Positions 26,149 to 33,830 of a stretch of 64,000 bases of DNA are shown here, piece after piece. The notes beneath the pieces are model-generated. The model made no database searches. It was not told the origin of the DNA and was given only the letters and a program-made list of their open reading frames with translations. Each line of letters starts with the position of its first letter. The stretch's first letter is position 1. Both the position numbers and the translations under genes were made by a program. Origin of the DNA: Microbacterium sp. AK031. GTDB lineage: Bacteria; Actinomycetota; Actinomycetes; Actinomycetales; Microbacteriaceae. Location of the stretch: NCBI RefSeq assembly GCF_024807145.1, contig NZ_JANUCA010000001.1, positions 930,001 to 994,000 of the forward strand, read 5' to 3'.

Positions 26149-26203
26149 TCTGCCTTCCCTCCCCCGAGACCGCTCTCGTCCCTTTCGACAGGAACCACAC
26201 CCA

Positions 26204-27439
26204 ATGACCAAGCGCATCGTCGTCACCGGTATCGGCGCCACCTCCGCCATTGGCGGTACGGCCCCTGAGAACTGGACCAACCTGCTGGCCGGCATGTCCG
26301 GAGGACGCACTCTCGAACACGAGTGGGTGGAGGAGCTCGAACTGCCTGTCACTTTCGCCGCTGAGGCGATCGTGCGGCCGGAAGAGGTGCTCGCGCGTCC
26401 GGTCGCCAAGCGACTGGACCCTTCTTCCCAGTTCGCGCTGATCGCGGCTATGGAGGCCTGGGAGGACGCAGGTTCACCCGATGTCGATCCCGAGCGCCTC
26501 GGCGTCGACTTCGCCACCGGAATCGGCGGCGTATGGACCCTGTTGGACGCCTGGGACACCCTGCGTGAGAAGGGGCCTCGCCGCGTCATGCCGATGACAG
26601 TGCCGATGCTCATGCCGAACTCGGCCGCAGGGAACCTCTCGCTGCACTTCACCGCGCGCGCCTTCGCCCGCACCGTCGCCTCCGCCTGCGCCTCCAGCAC
26701 CGAGTCTCTCGTGAACGCGTACGAGCACCTGCAGTCGGGGCTGGCGGATGTCGTCATCGCCGGCGGCACCGAGTCTGCCATCCACCCGATCACGATCGCG
26801 TCGTTCGCGTCGATGCAGGCACTGTCGCGTCGGAACGAAGACCCCGCGACTGCGTCCCGCCCGTATTCCGAAGATCGCGACGGCTTCGTCATGGGCGAGG
26901 GCGCCGCAGTGCTCATCCTCGAGACGGAAGAGCACGCCAAAGCCCGCGGTGCCAAGATCTATGCCGAGCTCGTCGGCGGCGGCGTCACCGCAGATGCGTA
27001 CCACATCACCGCCAACGCTCCAGAGGGCGCTGCGCGTGCCGTCACGCTCGCACTCGAGACCGCCGGACGCACTCCGGATGAGATCACCCACGTCAACGCG
27101 CACGCGACGTCGACACCAGTGGGCGATCCGAACGAATACGCCGCACTGAAGAGCGTCATCGGCGACCGCGTCCACGACATCCCGGTCTCGGCGACGAAAG
27201 CATCCACCGGCCACCTGCTCGGTGGCACCGGTGCTCTCGAAGCGATCTTCACGATCCTCGCGATCCAGAACCGCGTCGCCCCTCCGACCATCAACATCTC
27301 CACGCAGGATCCGGAGATCCCGCTGCTCGTGTCCGGCGACGCACAACCTCTGGGTGACGGCCCGCAGCTGGCGATCAGCAACTCGTTCGGCTTCGGCGGG
27401 CACAACGCCGTGGCCGCGTTCGCCTCTTACGACGACTGA
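26204..27439 (+). CDS. fabF: 3-oxoacyl-ACP synthase II
   Basis: A 411-residue elongating ketosynthase. Active-site Cys162 in ASACASSTESL, His in NAHATSTPVGD, and the second His region TKASTGHLLGGTGALEA. It completes the order fasR-fabD-fabH-acpP-fabF. ATG 26204 follows GACAGGAACCACACCCA. A perfect palindrome follows the stop as terminator. Confidence 0.97.
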   Translation: MTKRIVVTGIGATSAIGGTAPENWTNLLAGMSGGRTLEHEWVEELELPVTFAAEAIVRPEEVLARPVAKRLDPSSQFALIAAMEAWEDAGSPDVDPERLGVDFATGIGGVWTLLDAWDTLREKGPRRVMPMTVPMLMPNSAAGNLSLHFTARAFARTVASACASSTESLVNAYEHLQSGLADVVIAGGTESAIHPITIASFASMQALSRRNEDPATASRPYSEDRDGFVMGEGAAVLILETEEHAKARGAKIYAELVGGGVTADAYHITANAPEGAARAVTLALETAGRTPDEITHVNAHATSTPVGDPNEYAALKSVIGDRVHDIPVSATKASTGHLLGGTGALEAIFTILAIQNRVAPPTINISTQDPEIPLLVSGDAQPLGDGPQLAISNSFGFGGHNAVAAFASYDD

Positions 27440-27445
27440 GCGCAG

Positions 27446-27469
27446 GTGGCGCGCTGATCAGCGCGCCAC
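27446..27469. terminator. 24-bp perfect palindrome between fabF and yczE
   Basis: GTGGCGCGC at the left and GCGCGCCAC at the right flank TGATCA; the whole 24 bp is its own reverse complement. It lies 6 bp after the fabF stop, and the central TGATCA includes the stop codon of the convergent membrane-protein gene. It serves as a bidirectional terminator. Confidence 0.8.
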
Positions 27470-28123
27470 AACGGCGGCGAGCCGGCGCGAGCGCTCTTCA
27501 CGTCGTCGGGTGATCCGCGGCAGGAACAACCCGATGAGTGGTCCTACCCCAAGTGCGAAGAGCACCGTGCCCACTCCGACCGGTCCTCCCAGCAGAAAGC
27601 CGATCACCAGGACGCTGCCTTCGATCAGCGTGCGGACGATCCATACCCTCCAGCCGGTGATGCGCACGAGCCCCGTCATCAGACCGTCTCTTGGGCCCGG
27701 ACCGAAATCTGCGGCGATATACAGACCGGTGGCGAACGACAGCAGGACGAGCCCGAACAGGAACATCGGAGCACCGACCCAAACCGAGCTCGGCACGGGG
27801 ATGAGAGCAAGAGTCAGGTCTGCGCTGGGCCCGACCAGGAGCGCGTTGAACAGCGTCCCGACGCCGACGCGTTGTCTGAGGGGGATCCAGAGCAGTAGAA
27901 CCACCACGGCGACGAGATTGGTGACTATCCCGTAGCCGAGAACAGTCTTGCCCGCGACTCCTACCGCCAATACGTCCCACGGCGAGACGCCGATACCAGC
28001 CCGCACCATCAGACCGAGCGCGACGCCGTAGAGGAAGAGCCCGATGAGCAATTGGACGAGACGCTCGATGAGGTCGCGCCGACTCGTGGAAGCGACGGGG
28101 AGGAAGACGGAGCGAAGCTGCAT
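27458..28123 (-). CDS. YczE/YyaS/YitT-family membrane protein
   Basis: A 221-residue integral membrane protein with about six helices. Conserved family elements are LFLYGVALGLMVRAGIGVSPWDVLAVGVA and FGPGPRDGLMTGL. YczE-type proteins are commonly encoded next to MocR-type regulators (the YczR group), as here. Transport or vitamin-B6-linked roles have been proposed but not settled. ATG 28123 was chosen from the family start; upstream frame is shadow. Divergent from the MocR gene, 95 bp apart, with repeated CCACT half-sites between. Confidence 0.86.
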   Translation of the reverse strand: MQLRSVFLPVASTSRRDLIERLVQLLIGLFLYGVALGLMVRAGIGVSPWDVLAVGVAGKTVLGYGIVTNLVAVVVLLLWIPLRQRVGVGTLFNALLVGPSADLTLALIPVPSSVWVGAPMFLFGLVLLSFATGLYIAADFGPGPRDGLMTGLVRITGWRVWIVRTLIEGSVLVIGFLLGGPVGVGTVLFALGVGPLIGLFLPRITRRREERSRRLAAVVAR

Positions 28124-28161
28124 CCATCCATCGTGGAGGCCGCTCGGCGGTGCAACTTGAG

Positions 28162-28200
28162 GCCACTGGCCGAGAAGTGGCTTCACTATCTGAGTCCACT
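28162..28200. promoter_or_regulatory. Candidate MocR operator: GCCACT-N8-AGTGGC plus a third CCACT
   Basis: An inverted repeat GCCACT (28162-28167) and AGTGGC (28176-28181) is followed by a direct copy CCACT (28196-28200), 33 bp or three helical turns from the first. One inverted and one direct copy is the half-site layout known for PdxR/GabR-type regulators. It lies between divergent yczE-like and mocR-like genes. Confidence 0.55.
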
Positions 28201-28218
28201 TTGCGCAATGCTTGATGC

Positions 28219-29622
28219 ATGGCATCTCGTCTGGTTCAACAGCTCGGAGCGACGACCGCGGCCGGCTCCACCGCCGCCGGGCTCGCCGAGCAGATTCGCG
28301 CGCTGATTCTGGACGGCCGCCTGACCGTCGGAGAACGCCTGCCCAGCGAACGCGCACTGGCGCTGGAGCTGCGCCGATCGCGCTCCACCATGACCCGCAC
28401 GTACAATCTGCTCGAGCGCGACGGGTACGTCGCACGCCTGCACGGTGGCAGCACCCGTGTCGCGCTCCCCCATGCCGTGCCCGTGCCGCGCGACTCGGAA
28501 GACGAATCCGCGATCGACCTCTCGATCGCCTCGATGGACTCGACCCCTGGTCTCTATGATGCGACGGTGCGGTCGCTGCCTCGCCTCGCCGCACTGCGCA
28601 GCACGAGCGGATATTCGCTGCGGGGTCTGCCAGAACTGCGCGACGCGGTGGCCGATCGCTTCAGTCAACGCGGCGTCGCCACCAGTGCCGACGAGATCAT
28701 CATCACCTCGGGCGCGATGAGCGCGCTCAACCTCGTTCTCGCGACGATCGGCCGGCGCGGTGAGCGCGCTCTCGTCGAGCAGCCGTCATTTCCTCACGCG
28801 CTCGATGCCCTGACGCGCAACGGCTACCGCACGATGCCGACGCCTGTCGGCGTCAGCGGGTGGGATGTGCGCCACCTGACCGACCTGATGCTGAGCAGTC
28901 GTCCACACATCGCCTATCTGATCCCCGACTTCCACAACCCCACCGGCGCGACGATGACCGATGCGGACCGGTCTCGCGTCGCCAGTGCGGCGCGCAACTC
29001 GGCCACGCATCTGATCGTCGACGAGACCACAGCCGAGCTCGACATCGACCGTGGCTGGTCGCCACTGCCGATGGCGTCGTTCAGCCCGGGCGTCATCACG
29101 ATCGGTTCAATGTCCAAGATCGCATGGGGCGGCCTACGGCTGGGATGGATCAGGGCGGAGCGGGTACTCATCTCGCGGCTGCTCGCCACGAGACCATCAT
29201 TCGAGCTCGGCACGGCTCTGCTCGATCAGTGCATCGCTGTCGAGCTTCTCGACGAGATGCCGGCACTCACCGCACACGTGCGTTCACGGCTGCAGGTCGG
29301 GCGCGAGGCCGTGTCCGCCGGAATCGCAGCGATCGGCGACCTGCAGATGCCGCACACGCCCGGTGGCCTGTCCGCGTGGATCGACCTCGGCATACCGGTC
29401 TCGACGCGACTGTCGCTCGCCGCCCGTGACCGCCAGCTGATCGCACCTCCTGGTCCGCGGTTCTCCAGTGGAGGCGTGCTCGAACGCTACATGCGCATTC
29501 CGATCACTCAGCCTCCGCAGCGCACGGCCGAAGCCATGGAACGACTGCGGCTCGCCTGGGACGACGTGCGCGAGGGCACATCCACCCGCAGTGCGGAGGC
29601 GAGGCACGCCGCGGTGATCTAG
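28219..29622 (+). CDS. MocR-type (GntR/aminotransferase) transcriptional regulator
   Basis: A 467-residue chimera. Residues ~20-90 are a GntR winged helix (LAEQIRALILDGRLTVGERLPSERALALEL, RSRSTMTRTYNLLERDGYV). The remainder is a class I aminotransferase-like domain with YLIPDFHNPTGATMT and the PLP lysine in IGSMSKIAWGGLRLGW. Such proteins use PLP as effector; the pairing with a YczE-family gene places it in the YczR group. ATG 28219. A 22-bp-stem terminator follows. Confidence 0.92.
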   Translation: MASRLVQQLGATTAAGSTAAGLAEQIRALILDGRLTVGERLPSERALALELRRSRSTMTRTYNLLERDGYVARLHGGSTRVALPHAVPVPRDSEDESAIDLSIASMDSTPGLYDATVRSLPRLAALRSTSGYSLRGLPELRDAVADRFSQRGVATSADEIIITSGAMSALNLVLATIGRRGERALVEQPSFPHALDALTRNGYRTMPTPVGVSGWDVRHLTDLMLSSRPHIAYLIPDFHNPTGATMTDADRSRVASAARNSATHLIVDETTAELDIDRGWSPLPMASFSPGVITIGSMSKIAWGGLRLGWIRAERVLISRLLATRPSFELGTALLDQCIAVELLDEMPALTAHVRSRLQVGREAVSAGIAAIGDLQMPHTPGGLSAWIDLGIPVSTRLSLAARDRQLIAPPGPRFSSGGVLERYMRIPITQPPQRTAEAMERLRLAWDDVREGTSTRSAEARHAAVI

Positions 29623-29654
29623 GTTGACGCCCGAACGGGGTCAGACCCACCGGA

Positions 29655-29702
29655 CAACTGACGAGACCCTCCTCTGAATGCAGAGGAGGGTCTCGTCAGT
29701 TG
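29655..29702. terminator. Very long hairpin: 22-bp perfect stem, 4-nt loop
   Basis: Bases 29655-29676 (CAACTGACGAGACCCTCCTC and TG) pair without mismatch with 29681-29702 around the loop AATG. It lies between the ends of the convergent mocR and DUF3145 genes, so it probably terminates both. Confidence 0.85.
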
Positions 29703-29785
29703 AAGCGAGGATACGTTTCTCAGCGTCCGGGATGAATCACCGGCATCCGGTAGTCGGCCTCCACGCTCCAGGTCTCGTCTCGGAA

Positions 29786-30289
29786 CTAACCGACCTTGTG
29801 GAGCCACACGACAGTGGAATCATCACTGGCATGCCGGAACGGCTCGAGCTCCTCGTCCCAGGCGGAGCCGAGAGCGACATCGAGCTCACGCTGCAGTTCG
29901 ATCGCGCTTCCGGCGGCGATCTCCATGGCGTAGCGAATGCGATCCTCACCGATGACGATGTTGCCGGCTGCGTCGGCCTGCGCATAGTGGATGCCGAGAT
30001 CAGGCGTGTGCAGCCAACGGCCGCCGTCGCTGCGCGGAGTCGGATCTTCCGTCACCTCGAAGCGGAGGTGCTCCCAACCCCGGATCGCGGTCGCGAGAGC
30101 AGCACCGGTGCCGACAGGGCCGTCCCAGTAGAACTCGGCGCGACGAGAGCCTTCGAGTACAGGCTGGTCGGCCCACTCGAAGTTCACCGCACGACCGATA
30201 GCGCGTCCGACAGCCCATTCCAGGTGCGGGCAGAGCGCGCGAGGCGCAGAGTGGATGTAAACCACTCCGCGTGCGTAAGCCGTCGCCAT
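29786..30289 (-). CDS. DUF3145 family protein
   Basis: A 167-residue protein of the actinobacteria-specific DUF3145 family: ARGVVYIHSAPRALCPHLEWAVGRA, EFYWDGPVGTGAALATAIRGWEHLRFEV, and ELDVALGSAWDEELEPFRHASDD. Its distribution is narrow and its function unknown. Cytosolic; no signal or membrane helix. ATG 30289 follows AACGGAGAGATC. The 120 bp upstream are AT-richer than their surroundings and contain a perfect AATCACA/TGTGATT repeat. Confidence 0.9.
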   Translation of the reverse strand: MATAYARGVVYIHSAPRALCPHLEWAVGRAIGRAVNFEWADQPVLEGSRRAEFYWDGPVGTGAALATAIRGWEHLRFEVTEDPTPRSDGGRWLHTPDLGIHYAQADAAGNIVIGEDRIRYAMEIAAGSAIELQRELDVALGSAWDEELEPFRHASDDSTVVWLHKVG

Positions 30290-30390
30290 GATCTCTCCGT
30301 TTCTTCAGGTGCGTCTTCCCCAACGACCTGAGCCAACGAAGTGTGGCGAGAATATGCGGTTATACGCTGATTATCGCCCAGACTGACGGA

Positions 30391-30408
30391 AATCACAAGC
30401 GTGTGATT
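30391..30408. promoter_or_regulatory. Inverted repeat AATCACA-AGCG-TGTGATT upstream of DUF3145
   Basis: A perfect 7-bp inverted repeat in the 175-bp gap between the dioxygenase-like and DUF3145 genes, 102 bp before the DUF3145 start. Its surroundings (TATGCGGTTATACGCTGATTAT) are AT-rich for this genome. Operator function is inferred; the half-site order is inside-out relative to a CRP site. Confidence 0.4.
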
Positions 30409-30410
30409 AT

Positions 30411-30446
30411 GCGGAATGCCCCGGCCTTTCGACCGGGGCATTCCGC
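30411..30446 (-). terminator. Terminator of the dioxygenase-like gene
   Basis: GCGGAATGCCCCGG pairs with CCGGGGCATTCCGC, a 14-bp stem over 8 nt, 18 bp beyond the stop codon at 30465 on the minus strand. Confidence 0.82.
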
Positions 30447-30464
30447 GAGCGCCGAGCGGGCTGC

Positions 30465-31238
30465 TTACGCCTCGCTCATGGCCTGTTTGACCTGCTGGCC
30501 CTTGGCCGCGTAGTACGCGGCGCGAGCTGCGTCCTTACGCGCCTGCTCCGCATAGCCGGCCTCGAGAACGTCCTGGGGGACGTCGAAGTTCTCGACCTGG
30601 TCGGTCCCGTGGTACTTCTCGATGTAGGCGTCGAGCTCCGGGCCCGACGTCCAAGAGGTGATCAGGTTGTAGCGCGGCTCGGATCCGACGTGGGTCGCGG
30701 CGTGCCACAGGCGCTGCGTGTCGATGATCAGCTGCGCGCCTGCGGGGAGCGCGATCCGCACCTCACCCGCAGGATCTGTGCGGTTCTCACGCAAAACGAA
30801 GAAGCTGTCCTTGTCGTCAGTGAGATTGAAGAACCCGCGGACGACCCAGCCGGTGCCGTCGGGGTTCAAGCGGTTGTTGTCGTCCTGATGAAGGTTGTAG
30901 AGGCACTCGCCGTAAGGCGTCGGCTGCAACTCGATCACGCGGCAGCGGCCGACGTTGGCACCCGGCTCCTGCGCGCGACGCGTGAGGTTCGGGGCCTTGG
31001 CGACCTGCGAGTCGATCCACACGCCGTCCTTGTCTGTACGCGGCGGCTTGTGGTTCCAGAAGCCGTTGCACTCGATGTCACCGAAGGCGCTCGCGAGCGG
31101 CGCGAAGCGGGTGTCTCCCGAAGACTTCCAGTCGTTGTACTCGATGTCCAGCCACTCTTTGGGATCGAGGTCCTGGTTGTAGCTGTCGAGGACGACGAAG
31201 CCCTTTTCCTCGAGGGCAGCGGATTTGATGTATCCCAT
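30465..31238 (-). CDS. 2-oxoglutarate/Fe(II) dioxygenase-like conserved protein
   Basis: A 257-residue cytosolic protein conserved in actinobacteria, as I recall it, without an assigned function. It shows the metal facial triad pattern of 2OG-Fe(II) oxygenases: H117-Q-D119 in YNLHQDDNN, the distal His179 in RLWHAATH, and Arg189 ten residues later in EPRYNLITSW for the 2OG carboxylate. FFNLTDDKDSFFVLRE between them fits the jelly-roll. The C-terminus is a charged helix. ATG 31238 is 13 nt after AAGGA, a long spacing. A palindrome resembling a DtxR/IdeR iron box overlaps its -10. Substrate is unknown. Confidence 0.75.
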   Translation of the reverse strand: MGYIKSAALEEKGFVVLDSYNQDLDPKEWLDIEYNDWKSSGDTRFAPLASAFGDIECNGFWNHKPPRTDKDGVWIDSQVAKAPNLTRRAQEPGANVGRCRVIELQPTPYGECLYNLHQDDNNRLNPDGTGWVVRGFFNLTDDKDSFFVLRENRTDPAGEVRIALPAGAQLIIDTQRLWHAATHVGSEPRYNLITSWTSGPELDAYIEKYHGTDQVENFDVPQDVLEAGYAEQARKDAARAAYYAAKGQQVKQAMSEA

Positions 31239-31289
31239 GATCTAGGTCATGTCCTTTCATCGGGGGCCAGCACGTTTTAACAGGCCCTG

Positions 31290-31305
31290 ATAAGGCAAGC
31301 CTAAC
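31290..31305 (-). promoter_or_regulatory. Possible DtxR/IdeR-type iron box overlapping the -10
   Basis: The + strand reads TAAGGCAAGCCTAAC; its core AGGC-AA-GCCT is palindromic and flanked by TA/TA, as in actinobacterial iron boxes. On the minus strand it contains TAGGCT, which is also the usual -10 hexamer here, so part of the match could be promoter alone. Confidence 0.45.
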
Positions 31306-31415
31306 AGCGTGTTCTGCGGAGCCAGCGTGGCCAGCCGTCGCGAGTTCACCGGCGGCTAGACTCGTTGACGGCGGAGCGCGGGATTCCGTCGTCGTGAGGA
31401 GCAAGAGCGAAGAAC

Positions 31416-33413
31416 ATGGCAACCGCCACGAATGTCGAAGCGACCGCCGTCAACACGATCGAGTGGCTTTCCGCACCGGGCACGACGATCGTCGTGCCGG
31501 TCTATCAGCGCCAGTATCGCTGGGATATCGGCGGATGCGAGCGTCTGCTCTCCGACATCCGCGCGGTCGCCCGCGAAGGCGAGACGCACCGTCACTTCAT
31601 CGGATCCATCCTGTCCGCGCAGGATGCATCTGAGGTCGATCTGATCCTCATCGACGGACAGCAGCGCATCACGACGCTCATGCTTCTCGTCGCTGCCCTG
31701 CATCACGCGGTTCGCGATTCCGATGCCGCCATGGCGGCGGACCTCGAACGCGTGCTGGTGCGCGCAGACGACTCGTCCCGCACCAAGCTGCGCCCCCACC
31801 ACGCATGGGCGGACTTGTACGAATCGGTCGTGCTCGATCAGCGCGACGATGCCGACCGTGAATCGCGCTTCGACGACAACTACGCATTCTTCCGCAGCCA
31901 TGTGCACGCTGAGGAGGCTCCGCTGATCTGGCGTGGGCTGCAGAGGATCGAGCACGTGTCCATCACACTCGGACCCGCAGCGAACGCGCAGCAGATCTTC
32001 GAGAGCCTGAACTCCACGGGTGAGCCGCTGCGAGATCACGAGCTCATCCACAACTACATCCTGATGGGTCTCACCCACTCGGAGCAGCTGGACGTCGAAG
32101 AGCGCTACTGGCTGCCGATCGAGCGCCACACCGGCGAGACCATCGGGGCGTTCTGGCGCCACTACCTCGTGATGACCACCGGCCGAGAAGTCGCCGCGAA
32201 CGGCGAGCACGGCGTATACAGCGCCTTCCGGCACTCCTTCCCCCGCGTCGACGTGGAACATCTCCAGGCGGATGCCGACATCTGGCGCCACTATGCCGAG
32301 ATCTACGGCATCCTGCTCGATCCATCATCCGAAGAGGATGCCGAGATCCGCAGGCAGCTCGAGTACGTCAACACGTTCGGGCGGGCGGCGTACCCCCTGG
32401 CCATGAGCGCGTACAGCGACCATGCTCGTGGAATCATCCCGCGCGCGGAGCTGATCGAGACGCTGGAGTGGATCCAGGCGCTCTATCTGCGCCGCGCGCT
32501 CGTCGGCCTGCCGGCCGAGCGGTTGATCGCCCGACTGTGCCGAGCACGCACGGAAGGCCGCGACGCGCTGATGAGGGCGTTCGCCCGCATCACACCGTCC
32601 GACGAACGGGTCAGCGCCGTGCTGAAGTACGCAGAACTCCCCCACGCCGCGTACGTGCTCGGCCGCATCGAAGAAGTGGAGGACACGTCAGACTTCGATG
32701 TCGAGCACGTCGTGCCGCTCGTGCCGAGCGACGCCTGGTCCGGCGACGGCACGCGGCCATGGATCGACTACTCGGAAGACGAGCGCAACAGTCACCGGGC
32801 GCTCGCGCCGACACTGGGCAACCTGACCTTGCTGGAGCAGTCCCTCACGGAGCGGGTGTTCGGTGCCTCCTACGGCGACAAGCGGCGGGACGCGTACGCG
32901 CGCAGCGCGGTCGCAGAGACGCGCGCTCTCGTGGACATGGAGTCCTGGGGCACGGCTGCCATATCGCAGCGCACAGTGCGCCTCACCGAGCAGCTGATGC
33001 GCATCTGGCGGCGACCCGCCCTCCCGGAGATCGACGACGACGCTCTCACCCCCGTGCTCGACGCCGTGCGCCGACGTGGGTGGCCGGCGGGCTGGGACCG
33101 CGAGTTCGACTACGTCGAGTACCGGGGCGAGCACTGGGAGGTGAAGGACGTCCGCGCGCTCTTCAATCGGATCTTCCGCCGCGCATGGACCGACGCCCGC
33201 CCGTCGGCGCTCGCCTACAGCAGGAGCCACGGCGGCCCCATCTACGACGAGATGGCTTGGAAGGGCCACTGGGACGCTCTGGACGACGAGCATTTCCTCT
33301 ACATGGGCTGGGACTCGAACTACATGATGAGCGCTCTCCAGGGCGTGTTGGAAGAATCGGGTATCGCCGCCGAGGTGTTCGTGAAATACTCCTACATCGG
33401 GAACGTGATGTGA
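31416..33413 (+). CDS. DUF262/DUF1524 protein, putative GmrSD/BrxU-like type IV restriction nuclease
   Basis: A 665-residue single-chain protein with both GmrSD parts. DUF262 (ParB/Srx-like NTPase-nuclease) motifs are VPVYQRQYRWDI at residues 28-38, IDGQQRITTL with Asp80, and FESLNSTGEPLRDHELIHN. DUF1524 carries an HNH-type site: FDVEHVVPLVPSDAW with His431, and LGNLTLLEQSL with Asn469. A further ~140 C-terminal residues (YRGEHWEVKDVRALFNRIF, FLYMGWDSNYMMSAL) are unassigned. GmrSD and BrxU cut modified (glucosylated or hydroxymethylated) phage DNA using nucleotide; that role is inferred. ATG 31416 follows GAGCGAAGAAC. It overlaps a cysteine-rich gene as TGATG. Confidence 0.85.
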   Translation: MATATNVEATAVNTIEWLSAPGTTIVVPVYQRQYRWDIGGCERLLSDIRAVAREGETHRHFIGSILSAQDASEVDLILIDGQQRITTLMLLVAALHHAVRDSDAAMAADLERVLVRADDSSRTKLRPHHAWADLYESVVLDQRDDADRESRFDDNYAFFRSHVHAEEAPLIWRGLQRIEHVSITLGPAANAQQIFESLNSTGEPLRDHELIHNYILMGLTHSEQLDVEERYWLPIERHTGETIGAFWRHYLVMTTGREVAANGEHGVYSAFRHSFPRVDVEHLQADADIWRHYAEIYGILLDPSSEEDAEIRRQLEYVNTFGRAAYPLAMSAYSDHARGIIPRAELIETLEWIQALYLRRALVGLPAERLIARLCRARTEGRDALMRAFARITPSDERVSAVLKYAELPHAAYVLGRIEEVEDTSDFDVEHVVPLVPSDAWSGDGTRPWIDYSEDERNSHRALAPTLGNLTLLEQSLTERVFGASYGDKRRDAYARSAVAETRALVDMESWGTAAISQRTVRLTEQLMRIWRRPALPEIDDDALTPVLDAVRRRGWPAGWDREFDYVEYRGEHWEVKDVRALFNRIFRRAWTDARPSALAYSRSHGGPIYDEMAWKGHWDALDDEHFLYMGWDSNYMMSALQGVLEESGIAAEVFVKYSYIGNVM

Positions 33414-33709
33414 TGCGACAGAAGACTCATACCGACGCGCCGTCCGCGCCGACGGCCGCAGACCCATTCGACCAGGCGTTCGAAGGCATCTCGCTCGGAT
33501 GGGATGCGGATGTGCCGCTGGAGTGCGAGTGCGATCACGGCGACGAAGAAGCATATGCGCCGTGCGGCCGCCGCGCGAAGTGGCGCGTGACGATCGACTG
33601 CACATGCGGTGAGAACCATCCACGCACGGTCGAATTGCTCTGCACGAAATGCCTTCGCACCGCGCGCAAGGACCTGGGGAACGAGGCGATCACCGCGCGT
33701 CCGCTGTGA
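33413..33709 (+). CDS. Small cysteine-rich, probable zinc-binding protein coupled to the DUF262 gene
   Basis: A 98-residue protein; I do not recognise a named family. After a disordered N-terminus, residues ~36-80 carry six cysteines in CxC ... C ... CxC ... CxxC order (LECECDHGDEE, YAPCGRRAKW, IDCTCGENHPR, LLCTKCLRTARKD), most simply two structural zinc sites. Its ATG shares bases with the nuclease stop (TGATG at 33411-33415), so translation is coupled. It could be a nucleic-acid-binding partner of the nuclease or an unrelated housekeeping protein. A tRNA gene lies 13 bp beyond on the other strand. Confidence 0.75.
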   Translation: MRQKTHTDAPSAPTAADPFDQAFEGISLGWDADVPLECECDHGDEEAYAPCGRRAKWRVTIDCTCGENHPRTVELLCTKCLRTARKDLGNEAITARPL

Positions 33710-33722
33710 TGCTGAATGAGAG

Positions 33723-33797
33723 TAGGGCGGGTGGGACTTGAACCCACGAATCGTCGGGTTATGAGCCCGCTGCCTTAACCAACTTGGCCACCGCCCC
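33723..33797 (-). tRNA. tRNA with CAT anticodon (elongator Met or lysidine-type Ile2)
   Basis: Minus strand, 75 nt, CCA not encoded. Acceptor GGGGCGG pairs with CCGCCCT including a G1-U72 wobble. The anticodon loop CTCATAA gives CAT. The T arm is GTGGGTTCAAGTCCCAC. The anticodon stem 27-43 pair is G-A, a mismatch. I cannot tell Met from Ile2 by eye. Confidence 0.9.
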
Positions 33798-33830
33798 GCA
33801 GGGTTAATAGCCTAGCGGTGGTCGCCGGCA

